Assembly (NCBI GenBank): GCA_022823085.1
Contig: JAJDXV010000033.1
Location: forward strand, 1 to 64,000
Direction: 5' to 3'
Length of the DNA stretch: 64,000 nt
From: Candidatus Poribacteria bacterium
GTDB lineage: Bacteria > Poribacteria > WGA-4E > WGA-3G
The stretch's first letter is position 1. The number at the start of each line of letters is the position of its first letter. The translations under genes were made by a program, and so were the position numbers. This document shows, one piece after another, positions 34,480-42,325 of this stretch. The notes under the pieces were generated by a model. It was not told where the DNA came from. It searched no databases and was given only the letters and a program-made list of their open reading frames with translations.

Positions 34480-35187
34480 ATGGACACCATACAGACAGTT
34501 TCTATTATTATCCCAGTCCTCAACGAAGAAAACGCCATCGCCAAAGTCATCAACGATATTCCCAAAACCGACGGAGAGACAACACGCCAAGAAATCATCG
34601 TCGTTGACAACGGCTGCACGGACAACACCGCCGCCATCGCAAAACGCAACGGCGCACGCGTCGTCACCGAACAGCGGCGCGGGTACGGATACGCCTGTCT
34701 CGCGGGTATCGCCGCACTCACAACGCACCCCCCGGACATCGTCGTCTTTCTCGATGGCGACTACAGCGACTACCCAACCGACATGCCACGACTCCTACAC
34801 CCCATACTCGAAAACAGAGCCGCACTCGTCATCGGCGCAAGAACACAAGGCGACGCAAAAGCGGCACTACTCCCGCAAGCACGCTTCGGCAACTGGCTCG
34901 CCTGTTTTTTGATACAACATTTCTTCGGGATCCGCTATACAGACTTAGGTCCCTTCCGCGCCATCCGATATTCGGAGCTGCTCGCCTTGAACATGCAAGA
35001 CAAGACCTTCGGCTGGACAGTCGAGATGCAGCTGAAAGCCGCGAAACGTGGCATCCCAGTGTGTGAAGTCCCTGTCCGGTATCGCAAGCGCATCGGCACC
35101 TCCAAAATCACCGGCACATTCGCCGGCACCCTCAAAGCAGGCTACAAAATCCTCACAACCCTCTTTTACCACCGTTTTTTGGCATAA
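34480..35187 (+). CDS. Family 2 glycosyltransferase (DPM1-like)
   Basis: A 235-aa GT-A fold glycosyltransferase. VSIIIPVLNEENAIAKVI, IIVVDNGCTDNTAAIA and VVFLDGDYSDYP (the DxD-type metal site, here DGD) are followed by LGPFRAIRYSELLAL and FGWTVEMQLKAAKRG, typical of the polyprenyl-phosphate sugar transferase subgroup. No membrane segments are found, so it probably works at the inner face of the membrane on a lipid-linked acceptor. The ATG at 34480 has no strong ribosome site. It is isolated between two palindrome clusters. Confidence 0.9.
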   Translation: MDTIQTVSIIIPVLNEENAIAKVINDIPKTDGETTRQEIIVVDNGCTDNTAAIAKRNGARVVTEQRRGYGYACLAGIAALTTHPPDIVVFLDGDYSDYPTDMPRLLHPILENRAALVIGARTQGDAKAALLPQARFGNWLACFLIQHFFGIRYTDLGPFRAIRYSELLALNMQDKTFGWTVEMQLKAAKRGIPVCEVPVRYRKRIGTSKITGTFAGTLKAGYKILTTLFYHRFLA

Positions 35188-35257
35188 ACCTCTTACTTCT
35201 CAACCGCGCATGGGTGTTTAAATATGCTAACAGCGTTACTCTATCGGAGCGATCTAA

Positions 35258-35421
35258 GCACTCCCCTGGAGTGCATTTATCGCTGACATCTGACCCTATA
35301 GACATATCACGCCTCTGGCGTGAGGAGAACCTAATCTCTCCAAAAACCTCTTTGCTCCAGCGGAGCAACATGTCTATAGAAGAGATAGCGCCCCTCTTGC
35401 ACTCCAGCGGAGTGCTATGTC
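35258..35421. repeat. Cluster of palindromes with ATGTCTATAG-type tails
   Basis: Four stems: GCACTCC-CCT-GGAGTGC (35258-35274); CACGCC-TCT-GGCGTG (35308-35322) preceded by CTATAGACATAT, that is an inverted copy; TTGCTCC-AGC-GGAGCAA then CATGTCTATAG (35352-35379); GCACTCC-AGC-GGAGTGC then TATGTCCAC (35399-35424). The 430-nt gap 35188-35617 otherwise holds only a promoter. Confidence 0.75.
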
Positions 35422-35494
35422 CACAAACCTGTCCGTTTTAAAAAAAAATCAATATGCTGCCAAAAACTTTACACACCCACCGCGCATTTTCCAA

Positions 35495-35523
35495 TTGAAA
35501 CCCACCCCAATTAATGCTATACT
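35495..35523 (+). promoter_or_regulatory. Promoter upstream of the orphan antitoxin
   Basis: TTGAAA (35495-35500) and TATACT (35518-35523) with a 17-nt spacer, about 95 nt before the ATG at 35618. A small palindrome CCTAC-GCTT-GTAGG lies between, near 35557, and could be an operator. Confidence 0.55.
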
Positions 35524-35617
35524 TAGTCTAACATTCTCAGGACTTGCTCAGTATACCTACGCTTGTAGGATAAGAACCGCTAATCGTCTTTAAAATAAAG
35601 ATAGAGGTTTACAAACG

Positions 35618-35875
35618 ATGAAACGAAAAAAAATAAAAGCGACATACAGAAACGGCGTGATTGAGCCGTTAGATAGGATTGACCTACCCGAAGGACAGGA
35701 GCTTGAGATCGAATTCAGCGTGCTCCAAAAAACGCCTCGTGAACTTACTCGCGAAGCAAAAACAGAATTGATCCAAAAAATGAGTGGTTCTATGAAAGGA
35801 ACATGGGGAAGCACGGTCAAAGAAATTGATGCTTATATCAAATCAGAAAGGCAATCATGGGATCGAGAATTTTAG
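35618..35875 (+). CDS. DUF104/AF2212-like antitoxin, no partner toxin
   Basis: An 85-aa protein. Its first half, IKATYRNGVIEPLDRIDLPEGQELEIEF, is the classic DUF104 (AF2212-like) antitoxin beta domain. The C-terminal half is charged and ends KEIDAYIKSERQSWDREF, like the toxin-binding tails of VapB proteins. Antitoxins of this kind normally precede a PIN-domain VapC gene. Here only 200 nt of non-coding DNA follow, up to the kinase gene, so it seems orphaned; the only PIN gene in the island (39942) has its own upstream neighbour. It marks the left end of the island. Confidence 0.8.
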   Translation: MKRKKIKATYRNGVIEPLDRIDLPEGQELEIEFSVLQKTPRELTREAKTELIQKMSGSMKGTWGSTVKEIDAYIKSERQSWDREF

Positions 35876-35914
35876 ATTTCTCTATAGTAAACTTTCACAT
35901 AACATTGATATTGT

Positions 35915-35944
35915 TGGACACCTCCTTTAGTTTTATGCTATAAT
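35915..35944 (+). promoter_or_regulatory. Promoter of the kinase/regulator operon
   Basis: TGGACA (35915-35920) and TATAAT (35939-35944) with an 18-nt spacer and a TG two bases before the -10 (TGCTATAAT). It would give a leader of about 130 nt before the ATG at 36086. Confidence 0.6.
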
Positions 35945-36085
35945 AAACTATAAATAAATTTAGCATTTTTTCAACATTGTATTGTGATATGGAAGCGCGA
36001 ACGGAAGATCCTATCAAATTAGGAATATAATGTCTGTACTTTTAGTGCAAGAAATCTCGCAAAAGTTCAGGAGGAATTGGTAACT

Positions 36086-38251
36086 ATGAAAACTGGCACA
36101 TTGTATAAAATTAGACCCGCGGGACGACATATTCTCACCATCGGCCGTGATCTTATTCAAGACAACTATGCGGCTGTTTTTGAGTTGGTAAAAAATGCTT
36201 ATGATGCTGATTCTCCTGATGTGCACATAGAATTCAAAGTATCTCCTGATGACAGTGGATATTCCATTGTCATCTCTGATCATGGGCATGGGATGTCCAG
36301 GGACGATGTCATTAACAAATGGATGGTGCCATCAACTGATAACAAACGTAAAAGGCGAAAGAGTCCTTCTGGAAGGGTACTGCAAGGCAGTAAAGGTGTA
36401 GGACGCTATGCAGCATCTATCCTTGGAGCAGATATCCTTCTTGAAACGGTTAATCTCAAGGGTGAAAAAACAACCACTTATCTTGAATGGAGCAGCTTTG
36501 AGACTGCCTCGTACTTGGATGATGTGGAAATACCATTGGAAACAACCATGGTCTCTGAAACTCCAGGCACACGGTTGACTATCAATGGCGGGAGTGAAAT
36601 GCTCGCTGAATGGGACCAGAAACAGTTTGACAAGCTCCGGTTTGAGTTGAAGAAACTTACCTCACCCATAATCAATGCGCTCAGCAAGAAAGATAGAGGT
36701 GAGGCATTCCATATCAGTCTGACAGTTAACGGATTCCCCGGTGTGAACGACATAAACGAAATTATCGAACCTTATCCGCTTCTCGACCTCTTTGATTACA
36801 AGATCGCAGGTAAAATTAGCAAGAATGGTAAAGGTATTCTAACATATTCATCACAGAAAGCTCGAAATATTCCAGAAGAGAAGATTTCCTTCAATTTTGA
36901 GAAACCCACAGGCTGCGGCGAACTTGATATTGATATCCGCGTTTATGACCGGGAGGCAGATGCCATTGATGCCCTCATTAAGCGGGGTTTTACGGATGAA
37001 TCCGGCAAATATGTCCAAAAACTTGAGGCGAGACAGATTCTGAATGCCAGCAACGGTATTGGCGTTTATCGAAATGGATTCAGAATCCGACCGCTCGGCG
37101 ATCCTGACTTCGATTGGTTGAAACTCAACGCCCGAAGAGTGCAGAACCCTACACGCTGTATCGGCAGCAACCAAGCAATTGGCTATGTCCAGATTCAATC
37201 CGAGGATCAATCTCACTTAATTGAAAAAAGTGCTAGGGATGGATTGAAAGAAAATACAGCTTTTAATCGACTAAAAGAAATAACAACGCAGGTTATAACA
37301 GAGCTTGAATGGAGACGTTTCAGTTACAGAAAGCGCGCGGGTTTGAGCCGTCCCGCTTTCAAGATGGAAAATAATCTACAGAATCTTTTTTCCTACGATG
37401 ACCTAAAAGAAAATATAGAACTGGTATTGACCAAAGCCGCTGTTGATAGAATAACAACTGACGAAATCATTAAACGCATCAATGAAGATGCCGAAGAAAA
37501 AAATAAACTTGCTGATGAAATCCGCCAAACTGTTGCTATTTACCAGAGCCAAATTACCTTGGGAAAAATCATTAATGTCTTACTTCATGAAGCCAGACGA
37601 CCGCTCAGTTACTTTCGAAACCGAATACCTTATCTCAAGCGTAGGTACGACTCATTTCAGAAAAATGGAGACTTGATAGACCTTGAAAAAGCTATCGAAA
37701 TTGTTGACGGAATTGCTGAAAATTCTCAATTCTTTGTAAACCTCTTTAAAAGGCTTGATCCGTTGGCAGCGGGAAAAAGATCCGCGAAAAAACCTTTGGC
37801 ATTAAAAAAAATAATAGAGAATGTGTTTTCTGTCTTTGAAAACGAAATGAAATCTCACAATATCTCTGCTGAAATCGAATGCCCCGACGAATTCAGATTT
37901 CCCGCTTGGCATCAGGACATCTATGCAATTTTCACGAATCTCATCGACAACAGCCTTTATTGGATCAGTCAGAAAAAGTCTGAAACACGCGAAATTACGA
38001 TTGAATTCCTGATCCATGAGGGATCCCTGATTCATATTGACTATCACGATACCGGACCAGGAATTGAAACCCGTCTTATTGAGAGCGAAGTGATCTTTGA
38101 ACCCCATTTTTCCACCAAACCAGACGGAACGGGACTCGGGCTGGCGATAGCAGCGGAAGCCGCAGACCGAAGCGGGCTTGAACTAAAAGCTTTTGAATCT
38201 AAAAACGGTGCTTATTTCAGGCTGCAGCCCAAAGTAGAAGGGGAAAAATGA
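36086..38251 (+). CDS. Dual-GHKL ATPase, histidine-kinase-like protein
   Basis: A 721-aa protein with two GHKL ATPase modules. The first (residues about 10-200) is Hsp90/MutL/MORC-like: FELVKNAYDAD (N36 region), ISDHGHGM and GSKGVGRYA. A middle beta-rich domain follows. Then a helical dimerisation segment has an H-box-like INVLLHEARRPLSYF (His near 501) and a normal histidine-kinase ATPase: NLIDNSLYWI, DTGPGI (about 655) and DGTGLGLAIA (about 680). There is no membrane segment or sensor domain, so it should sense something in the cytoplasm. The ATG at 36086 has AGGAGGA ten bases before it, preferred over TTG at 36077. The stop overlaps the next start (ATGA). I know no named system with this exact pair. 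Confidence 0.82.
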   Translation: MKTGTLYKIRPAGRHILTIGRDLIQDNYAAVFELVKNAYDADSPDVHIEFKVSPDDSGYSIVISDHGHGMSRDDVINKWMVPSTDNKRKRRKSPSGRVLQGSKGVGRYAASILGADILLETVNLKGEKTTTYLEWSSFETASYLDDVEIPLETTMVSETPGTRLTINGGSEMLAEWDQKQFDKLRFELKKLTSPIINALSKKDRGEAFHISLTVNGFPGVNDINEIIEPYPLLDLFDYKIAGKISKNGKGILTYSSQKARNIPEEKISFNFEKPTGCGELDIDIRVYDREADAIDALIKRGFTDESGKYVQKLEARQILNASNGIGVYRNGFRIRPLGDPDFDWLKLNARRVQNPTRCIGSNQAIGYVQIQSEDQSHLIEKSARDGLKENTAFNRLKEITTQVITELEWRRFSYRKRAGLSRPAFKMENNLQNLFSYDDLKENIELVLTKAAVDRITTDEIIKRINEDAEEKNKLADEIRQTVAIYQSQITLGKIINVLLHEARRPLSYFRNRIPYLKRRYDSFQKNGDLIDLEKAIEIVDGIAENSQFFVNLFKRLDPLAAGKRSAKKPLALKKIIENVFSVFENEMKSHNISAEIECPDEFRFPAWHQDIYAIFTNLIDNSLYWISQKKSETREITIEFLIHEGSLIHIDYHDTGPGIETRLIESEVIFEPHFSTKPDGTGLGLAIAAEAADRSGLELKAFESKNGAYFRLQPKVEGEK

Positions 38252-39303
38252 AAAAATTAAGGTTACTTATAGTTGAAGATGTTGAAGAGGAACTCGAAAG
38301 TTTTAGGGATGACCTTGAAGACTACACGCGCGAAAAAGAACGCGATATCGATTTGGTCGAATGCAAAACGCTGCAGGAAGCATTAGACAAACTGGATAAT
38401 TCCTTTGATGGTGCCATTATTGACCTAAAACTCGCGAACCATCGAACTAATGAAGGACATCAGGTTGTTGAAAAGATTAGAAAGTCGTTTTTTCGGATTC
38501 CAATCGCCATATTTACTGGAAATCCAGGGGATTGGAATCACAATTTGAATGAACAAACTATGCTTATTGATGTCTTCACAAAAGGGGAAACTGGACACTA
38601 TGAACTCTTAGACCGGTTTTGGGAAATTTATAACACAGGGCTCACTCGTATCATGGGAGGCAGAGGCCGAATCGAGCAGTGCCTCAACGAAGCTTTCCTC
38701 AAAAACCTCCTACCCCAAATAAAAAAGTGGATATCCTACGGAGAAATAGACCCAGAACGCACTGAAAAGGCTCTCCTCCGATACGCTCTAAATCATTTGT
38801 TTCAACTCCTTGAAGATGACGAGGAACGCTGTTTTCCTGAAGAATTCTATTTATATCCTCCGACATTGGACCGGATTACCACCGGAAGCATTGTAAAAAT
38901 GGATGAGCAATCATTTGTGGTTCTGACGCCAGCTTGTGATCTTGTTCCCAGAGGGCAAAATGGCGAACCCAATACAAATCACATTCTCTTGACCGAGATC
39001 GAAAGCGTAGACCAGGTGTTAGGAGGCAGTAAGAGTAAAAGCAAAATTACAGAGCTTTGTAGAAACAGACTTCAATATTATCATTGGCTACCGAAAACAG
39101 ATTTTTTTGAGGGCGGGATTCTCAACTTCAGAAAACTGACAACTCTTGACAAAGACGATTTTGATGAAAAATTTGGAAAACCGACAATTCAAATATCTCC
39201 CTCTTTCGTAAAGGATATCGTATCACGCTTTTCTTCTTACTATGCCCGACAAGGGCAACCCGATATTGACAGCGAAGATTTTGTCATTCGCTACACTACT
39301 TGA
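38248..39303 (+). CDS. Receiver-domain protein with an unidentified C-terminal domain (TPACDLV)
   Basis: A 351-aa protein. Residues 1-120 form a response-regulator receiver: LLIVEDVEEE (E10, D11), GAIIDLKL (D59, phosphoacceptor), IAIFTGN (T90) and DVFTKGE (K112). The rest has no DNA-binding motif. It contains a helical linker and then a domain with SFVVLTPACDLVPRGQ (about 222-236), ILLTEIES, a LQYYHWLP segment and a C-terminal IVSRFSSYYARQGQPD. I have seen this pattern in uncharacterised receiver fusions but cannot name its function. It is coupled to the kinase-like gene by an ATGA overlap, so they almost certainly act together; its TGA overlaps the next ATG (TGATG). An effector role in defence is inference. 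Confidence 0.78.
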   Translation: MKKLRLLIVEDVEEELESFRDDLEDYTREKERDIDLVECKTLQEALDKLDNSFDGAIIDLKLANHRTNEGHQVVEKIRKSFFRIPIAIFTGNPGDWNHNLNEQTMLIDVFTKGETGHYELLDRFWEIYNTGLTRIMGGRGRIEQCLNEAFLKNLLPQIKKWISYGEIDPERTEKALLRYALNHLFQLLEDDEERCFPEEFYLYPPTLDRITTGSIVKMDEQSFVVLTPACDLVPRGQNGEPNTNHILLTEIESVDQVLGGSKSKSKITELCRNRLQYYHWLPKTDFFEGGILNFRKLTTLDKDDFDEKFGKPTIQISPSFVKDIVSRFSSYYARQGQPDIDSEDFVIRYTT

Positions 39304-39470
39304 TGCCATTAGTGGAAAAGGACGCGTATAGACAGCGTTATACGCTTGATTTCACGCTGAATTGGCGGGATAAACAAGCGACAATTCGGAGTGCTTGGAT
39401 TATTGAAACTAACACTGACATCCCAAAATTGACAACCGCGTTTCCGTTGATAAATCAGGATAAACCATGA
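39303..39470 (+). pseudogene. C-terminal fragment of a DUF6883 protein
   Basis: A 55-aa frame, too short for most gene callers, opens with the ATG of TGATG at the receiver stop and ends inside the next start (ATGA at 39467). Its sequence, RQRYTLDFTLNWR then ATIRSAWIIETNTDIPKLT, matches what I recall of the C-terminal part of DUF6883, a small family usually placed next to DUF4926, exactly the gene that follows. The N-terminal half of the family (the GRHKA-type region) is missing, so this is probably a truncated remnant joined to the receiver gene by recombination. It could still be translated because of the overlaps. Confidence 0.6.
39449..39466 (+). repeat. Direct repeat left of the DUF4926-PIN pair
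   Basis: GATAAATCAGGATAAACC; the copy at 40399-40415 differs by one missing G. The two bracket the toxin-antitoxin pair. Confidence 0.7.
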
Positions 39471-39949
39471 AAGACAAATTTTCCGACAACACCTCAAATA
39501 TAGATAGTTTGCCTGAATCTACAGACAAAGGCGAAATCAAACTTCTGGATGTCGTCGCGCTCACACAGGATGTCCCTGAGCACAATCTCAAGCGCGGAGA
39601 CATCGGCGCGGTTGTTGAAATACTTTCAAACGGCGAAGCGTATGAAGTTGAATTCAGCAATGCTTACGGACAAACGTCCAAGTGCCTTAGTTTCCTTGCC
39701 TCTCAACTTAGAGTCCTTCCTCACGAACAAATAAAAGCGGATTTCAAACTTGAAAAAGATAAACAAGTAAAAGGAACGACAGAAAAGGGAAAAAATGCCG
39801 CCGCACAACGCCTCATCAAAGCGATGGAAAAACCGCCACATCTCACCGATGAAGACATTGAGGCACTGAACCACTCAATAAAAGAAGGGAAAATACCGAT
39901 AAAGTTCGATTCGCCTTTTGAACCGGATGAACCTGAAAATAATGAATAA
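39467..39949 (+). CDS. DUF4926 protein with an antitoxin-like C-terminal extension
   Basis: A 160-aa protein. Residues about 23-83 (IKLLDVVALTQDVPEHNLKRG, IGAVVEIL, AYEVEFSNAYGQT, SFLASQLRVL) are a DUF4926 beta domain, normally the whole of a 60-70-aa protein. The extra C-terminal 75 residues have a basic helix (AAAQRLIKAMEKPPHLTDEDIEAL) and an acidic proline-rich end, which look like a VapB-type toxin-binding tail. Its stop overlaps the start of the PIN gene by 8 nt, the usual antitoxin-then-toxin order. I infer that it is the antitoxin of that toxin, with DUF4926 replacing a DNA-binding domain. Its start overlaps the DUF6883 remnant. Confidence 0.7.
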   Translation: MKDKFSDNTSNIDSLPESTDKGEIKLLDVVALTQDVPEHNLKRGDIGAVVEILSNGEAYEVEFSNAYGQTSKCLSFLASQLRVLPHEQIKADFKLEKDKQVKGTTEKGKNAAAQRLIKAMEKPPHLTDEDIEALNHSIKEGKIPIKFDSPFEPDEPENNE

Positions 39950-40358
39950 GTATCTCTTGGAAACAACAACGTGGAGTCTGTTGATGAAAGATAATTCCGA
40001 AGTTAAAGCGCGTTTGAATTCTCTAACCGAATCGGACTATACTTTCACCTGTTCCATAGTTAAGGGCGAAATTCTGTTTGGAATTGCTCGGCTTCCTGCA
40101 GGAAAAAGAAAACAAGATCTTCAACAAAAAGCAAACGAATTATTTGAGGTAGTTCCTTGTGAGCCAATCTCAGAGAATGTCAGTGAGGCATACGCAAAAA
40201 TAAAAGTTGCGGCGGAACAGCAAGGAACATCTTTAGGTGAATGCGACCTTTGGATCGCTGCAACAGCACTTGTTTTTGATGCGATTCTGGTCACCTCTGA
40301 CTCCGATTATCAGCGAATAGTCGGGTTGGGACTACGTTTAGAAGATTGGACGAGTTAA
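39942..40358 (+). CDS. VapC-like PIN-domain toxin
   Basis: A 138-aa PIN-domain ribonuclease-fold protein. Conserved acidic positions are KGEILFGI (Glu), GECDLWIAA (Asp) and VTSDSDY (Asp). The first Asp of the family (LLDTN) is replaced by Glu: the sequence reads KYLLETTTWSLL. Glu may still bind metal, but activity could be reduced. The chain ends in GLRLEDW, a typical VapC end. VapC toxins cleave tRNA or rRNA. ATGs at 39927 and 39942 are possible; 39942 gives the usual N-terminus and an 8-nt overlap with the upstream antitoxin-like gene. Confidence 0.83.
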   Translation: MNKYLLETTTWSLLMKDNSEVKARLNSLTESDYTFTCSIVKGEILFGIARLPAGKRKQDLQQKANELFEVVPCEPISENVSEAYAKIKVAAEQQGTSLGECDLWIAATALVFDAILVTSDSDYQRIVGLGLRLEDWTS

Positions 40359-40398
40359 TAACAAGGATGGTTGTCCCCCCGACTGTAAAGACACAAGC

Positions 40399-40415
40399 GA
40401 TAAATCAGATAAACC
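40399..40415 (+). repeat. Direct repeat right of the DUF4926-PIN pair
   Basis: GATAAATCAGATAAACC, near-identical to 39449-39466. It lies just upstream of the ribosome site of the mod gene. Confidence 0.7.
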
Positions 40416-40430
40416 GAAAGGAATGGACGC

Positions 40431-42044
40431 ATGCCTACACTCGAATTCAAAGGAAAACACCATATTTATGCACATCATCTTTCTGTCCCGTACCGCCAAC
40501 TACAACAGGACGAAAACCGATCTTGCAACCCGTCGGGCAAAGAAGATAACCTCATCATCCACGGCGATAACCTACACGCCCTCAAGGCGTTGCTGCCCCG
40601 CTATGCAAACCGAGTCAAGTGTATCTACATTGACCCACCCTATAACACCGGAAACGAAGGCTGGATCTATAATGACAACGTCAACAACCCACCCATGCAG
40701 GAATGGTTTAAGGAGCACAGTCCGGTTGACAACGAAGACTTAGAGAAGCACGACAAATGGCTCTGCATGATGTGGCCGCGGTTACATCTGCTAAAAGAAC
40801 TCCTCGCTGAAAATGGTGTTATTTTTATATCCATTGATGATAATGAACAACACCATCTGCGAATGTTGATGGATGATATTTTTGGAAAAGAGAATTTTAT
40901 TGAATCTTTAATCTGGCGTTCAAGGTTAGGGCGGGGAGCAACAGCAAGAAATACCGCCACGTTACACGAGTATATCATCGCTTATGCCAAGGATATAGCG
41001 TCAGTAGAATTCAGAGAAGATAAGCGAGTTAGGGAAATGGAGTCAAGGGAAAGATTACGACAATGGGGACAAGGCGATAGACGAGAAGATAGACCAACAA
41101 TGTACTATCCTATTTATTCTGACGAATTCGGCGAAATCTACCCCATAAAACCCGATGGAACTGATGGACGTTGGAGAGTTGCACAACCTACGATGGAGAA
41201 CCTTATTGAGAAAGGTTTAGTTGTCTTTGAGGAACAACCAGACAGTCGTATTGAGGCATATAGAATTATACCTGCTGGTACAGAAACCTATACGGCGTAT
41301 CCTTCGCTACTTGATTCTGAGATTGTCAAAACAACTGCTCATGGTAGCATTGAGTTGAAGAATATTTTGGGACCCAACAAGTTTTCCTATCCTAAACCAT
41401 CATCGCTGGTAAAAGAAATTGCATCTCTGTGCACCCAAAAAGGTGATATTGTTTTAGACTCTTTCGCTGGCAGTGGCACAACCGCCCACGCTGTTCTTGC
41501 CTTAAACAAAGAGGATAGCGGCAACCGAAAGTTTATCCTCATTGAATGCGAAGATTATGCCGATACCATCACCGCTGAACGGGTGCGACGCGTCATAAAC
41601 GGCGTTGAAAATGCTAAAGATGAAACACTCCGAAAGGGGCTCGGTGGTTCCTTTGCTTACTGCACTTTAGGGGAACCGCTTGAGATAGAGACAATGCTCA
41701 CTGGGGAAGCGTTACCAGCATACCCAACACTGGCTGCTCATCTGTTGTTTGCTGCCACCGGTACGTCTGTTGGAGAGAATACTTTGGCGCAGAAAAACGA
41801 TGATGGATTTTTTTATAGCGATGACAAAAATGACTACTACCTACACTATAAACCTGATATCGCGTTCTTACGTAGTGAGGATGCGATCCTAAATAAAGCA
41901 CAGGCAGTGCGTATCCACGAAGCGGGCCGCAAGGATGGCAAAAAAGCGATTGTTTACGCCGCAGGCAATTACATCGGACAACGTGAACTGACTAATTTGG
42001 GAATCGTATTTTGTCAACTCCCCTATGCCCTGCACGAAAGATAA
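40431..42044 (+). CDS. Type III restriction-modification methyltransferase (Mod)
   Basis: A 537-aa DNA methyltransferase of the beta class. The catalytic motif IYIDPPYNTGNEGWIYNDN (DPPY at 68-71) comes before the SAM-binding motif VLDSFAGSGTTAHAVLAL (about 345-351), with the target-recognition region between about 155 and 320. A fit to Mod is given also by IFISIDDNEQHHLRMLMDDIFGKENF. It modifies adenine (or possibly cytosine) and gives the site specificity of the complex with Res. AAAGGA is nine bases before the ATG. The matching restriction subunit is at 42645, with a hicAB pair in between. Confidence 0.92.
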   Translation: MPTLEFKGKHHIYAHHLSVPYRQLQQDENRSCNPSGKEDNLIIHGDNLHALKALLPRYANRVKCIYIDPPYNTGNEGWIYNDNVNNPPMQEWFKEHSPVDNEDLEKHDKWLCMMWPRLHLLKELLAENGVIFISIDDNEQHHLRMLMDDIFGKENFIESLIWRSRLGRGATARNTATLHEYIIAYAKDIASVEFREDKRVREMESRERLRQWGQGDRREDRPTMYYPIYSDEFGEIYPIKPDGTDGRWRVAQPTMENLIEKGLVVFEEQPDSRIEAYRIIPAGTETYTAYPSLLDSEIVKTTAHGSIELKNILGPNKFSYPKPSSLVKEIASLCTQKGDIVLDSFAGSGTTAHAVLALNKEDSGNRKFILIECEDYADTITAERVRRVINGVENAKDETLRKGLGGSFAYCTLGEPLEIETMLTGEALPAYPTLAAHLLFAATGTSVGENTLAQKNDDGFFYSDDKNDYYLHYKPDIAFLRSEDAILNKAQAVRIHEAGRKDGKKAIVYAAGNYIGQRELTNLGIVFCQLPYALHER

Positions 42045-42124
42045 GGTAGTAGGCACTCTTCAATGGGTTCTCCGTAACAAAAGCATTTAACACCAAACGC
42101 AGAACGAAAATCAACACATCTATA

Positions 42125-42325
42125 ATGAAAGTTAGAGAAGTCATCAAATTACTTAAAGATGATGGATGGTTCGCTCACAAAACAAAAGGGAGCCACAGAC
42201 ATTTTAAACATCCGACTAAACCTGGAAAAGTGACAGTTCCAGGACAAATGGGTAAAGATATTCATCCCCGAACATTGAACTATATTTTGAAACAAGCCTC
42301 TTTAGAAAAAGGAGATTTAAACTAA
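42125..42325 (+). CDS. hicA: HicA-type mRNA interferase toxin
   Basis: A 66-aa double-stranded-RNA-binding-fold toxin. KVREVIKLLKDDGWFAHKTKGSHRHFKHP with the catalytic His in GSHRHF, then KVTVPGQMGKDIHPRTLNYILKQA, matches HicA throughout. HicA degrades mRNA and is neutralised by HicB. Its stop shares one base with the hicB start (TAATG), so the two are coupled in the toxin-first order normal for this family. It sits between mod and res of a type III restriction locus. Confidence 0.93.
   Translation: MKVREVIKLLKDDGWFAHKTKGSHRHFKHPTKPGKVTVPGQMGKDIHPRTLNYILKQASLEKGDLN

Noticed and set aside
36086..39303. Assignment of the kinase/receiver pair to Detocs
   Set aside because: Neither the TPR-bearing kinase nor the phosphorylase effector of that system is present; the domains differ.
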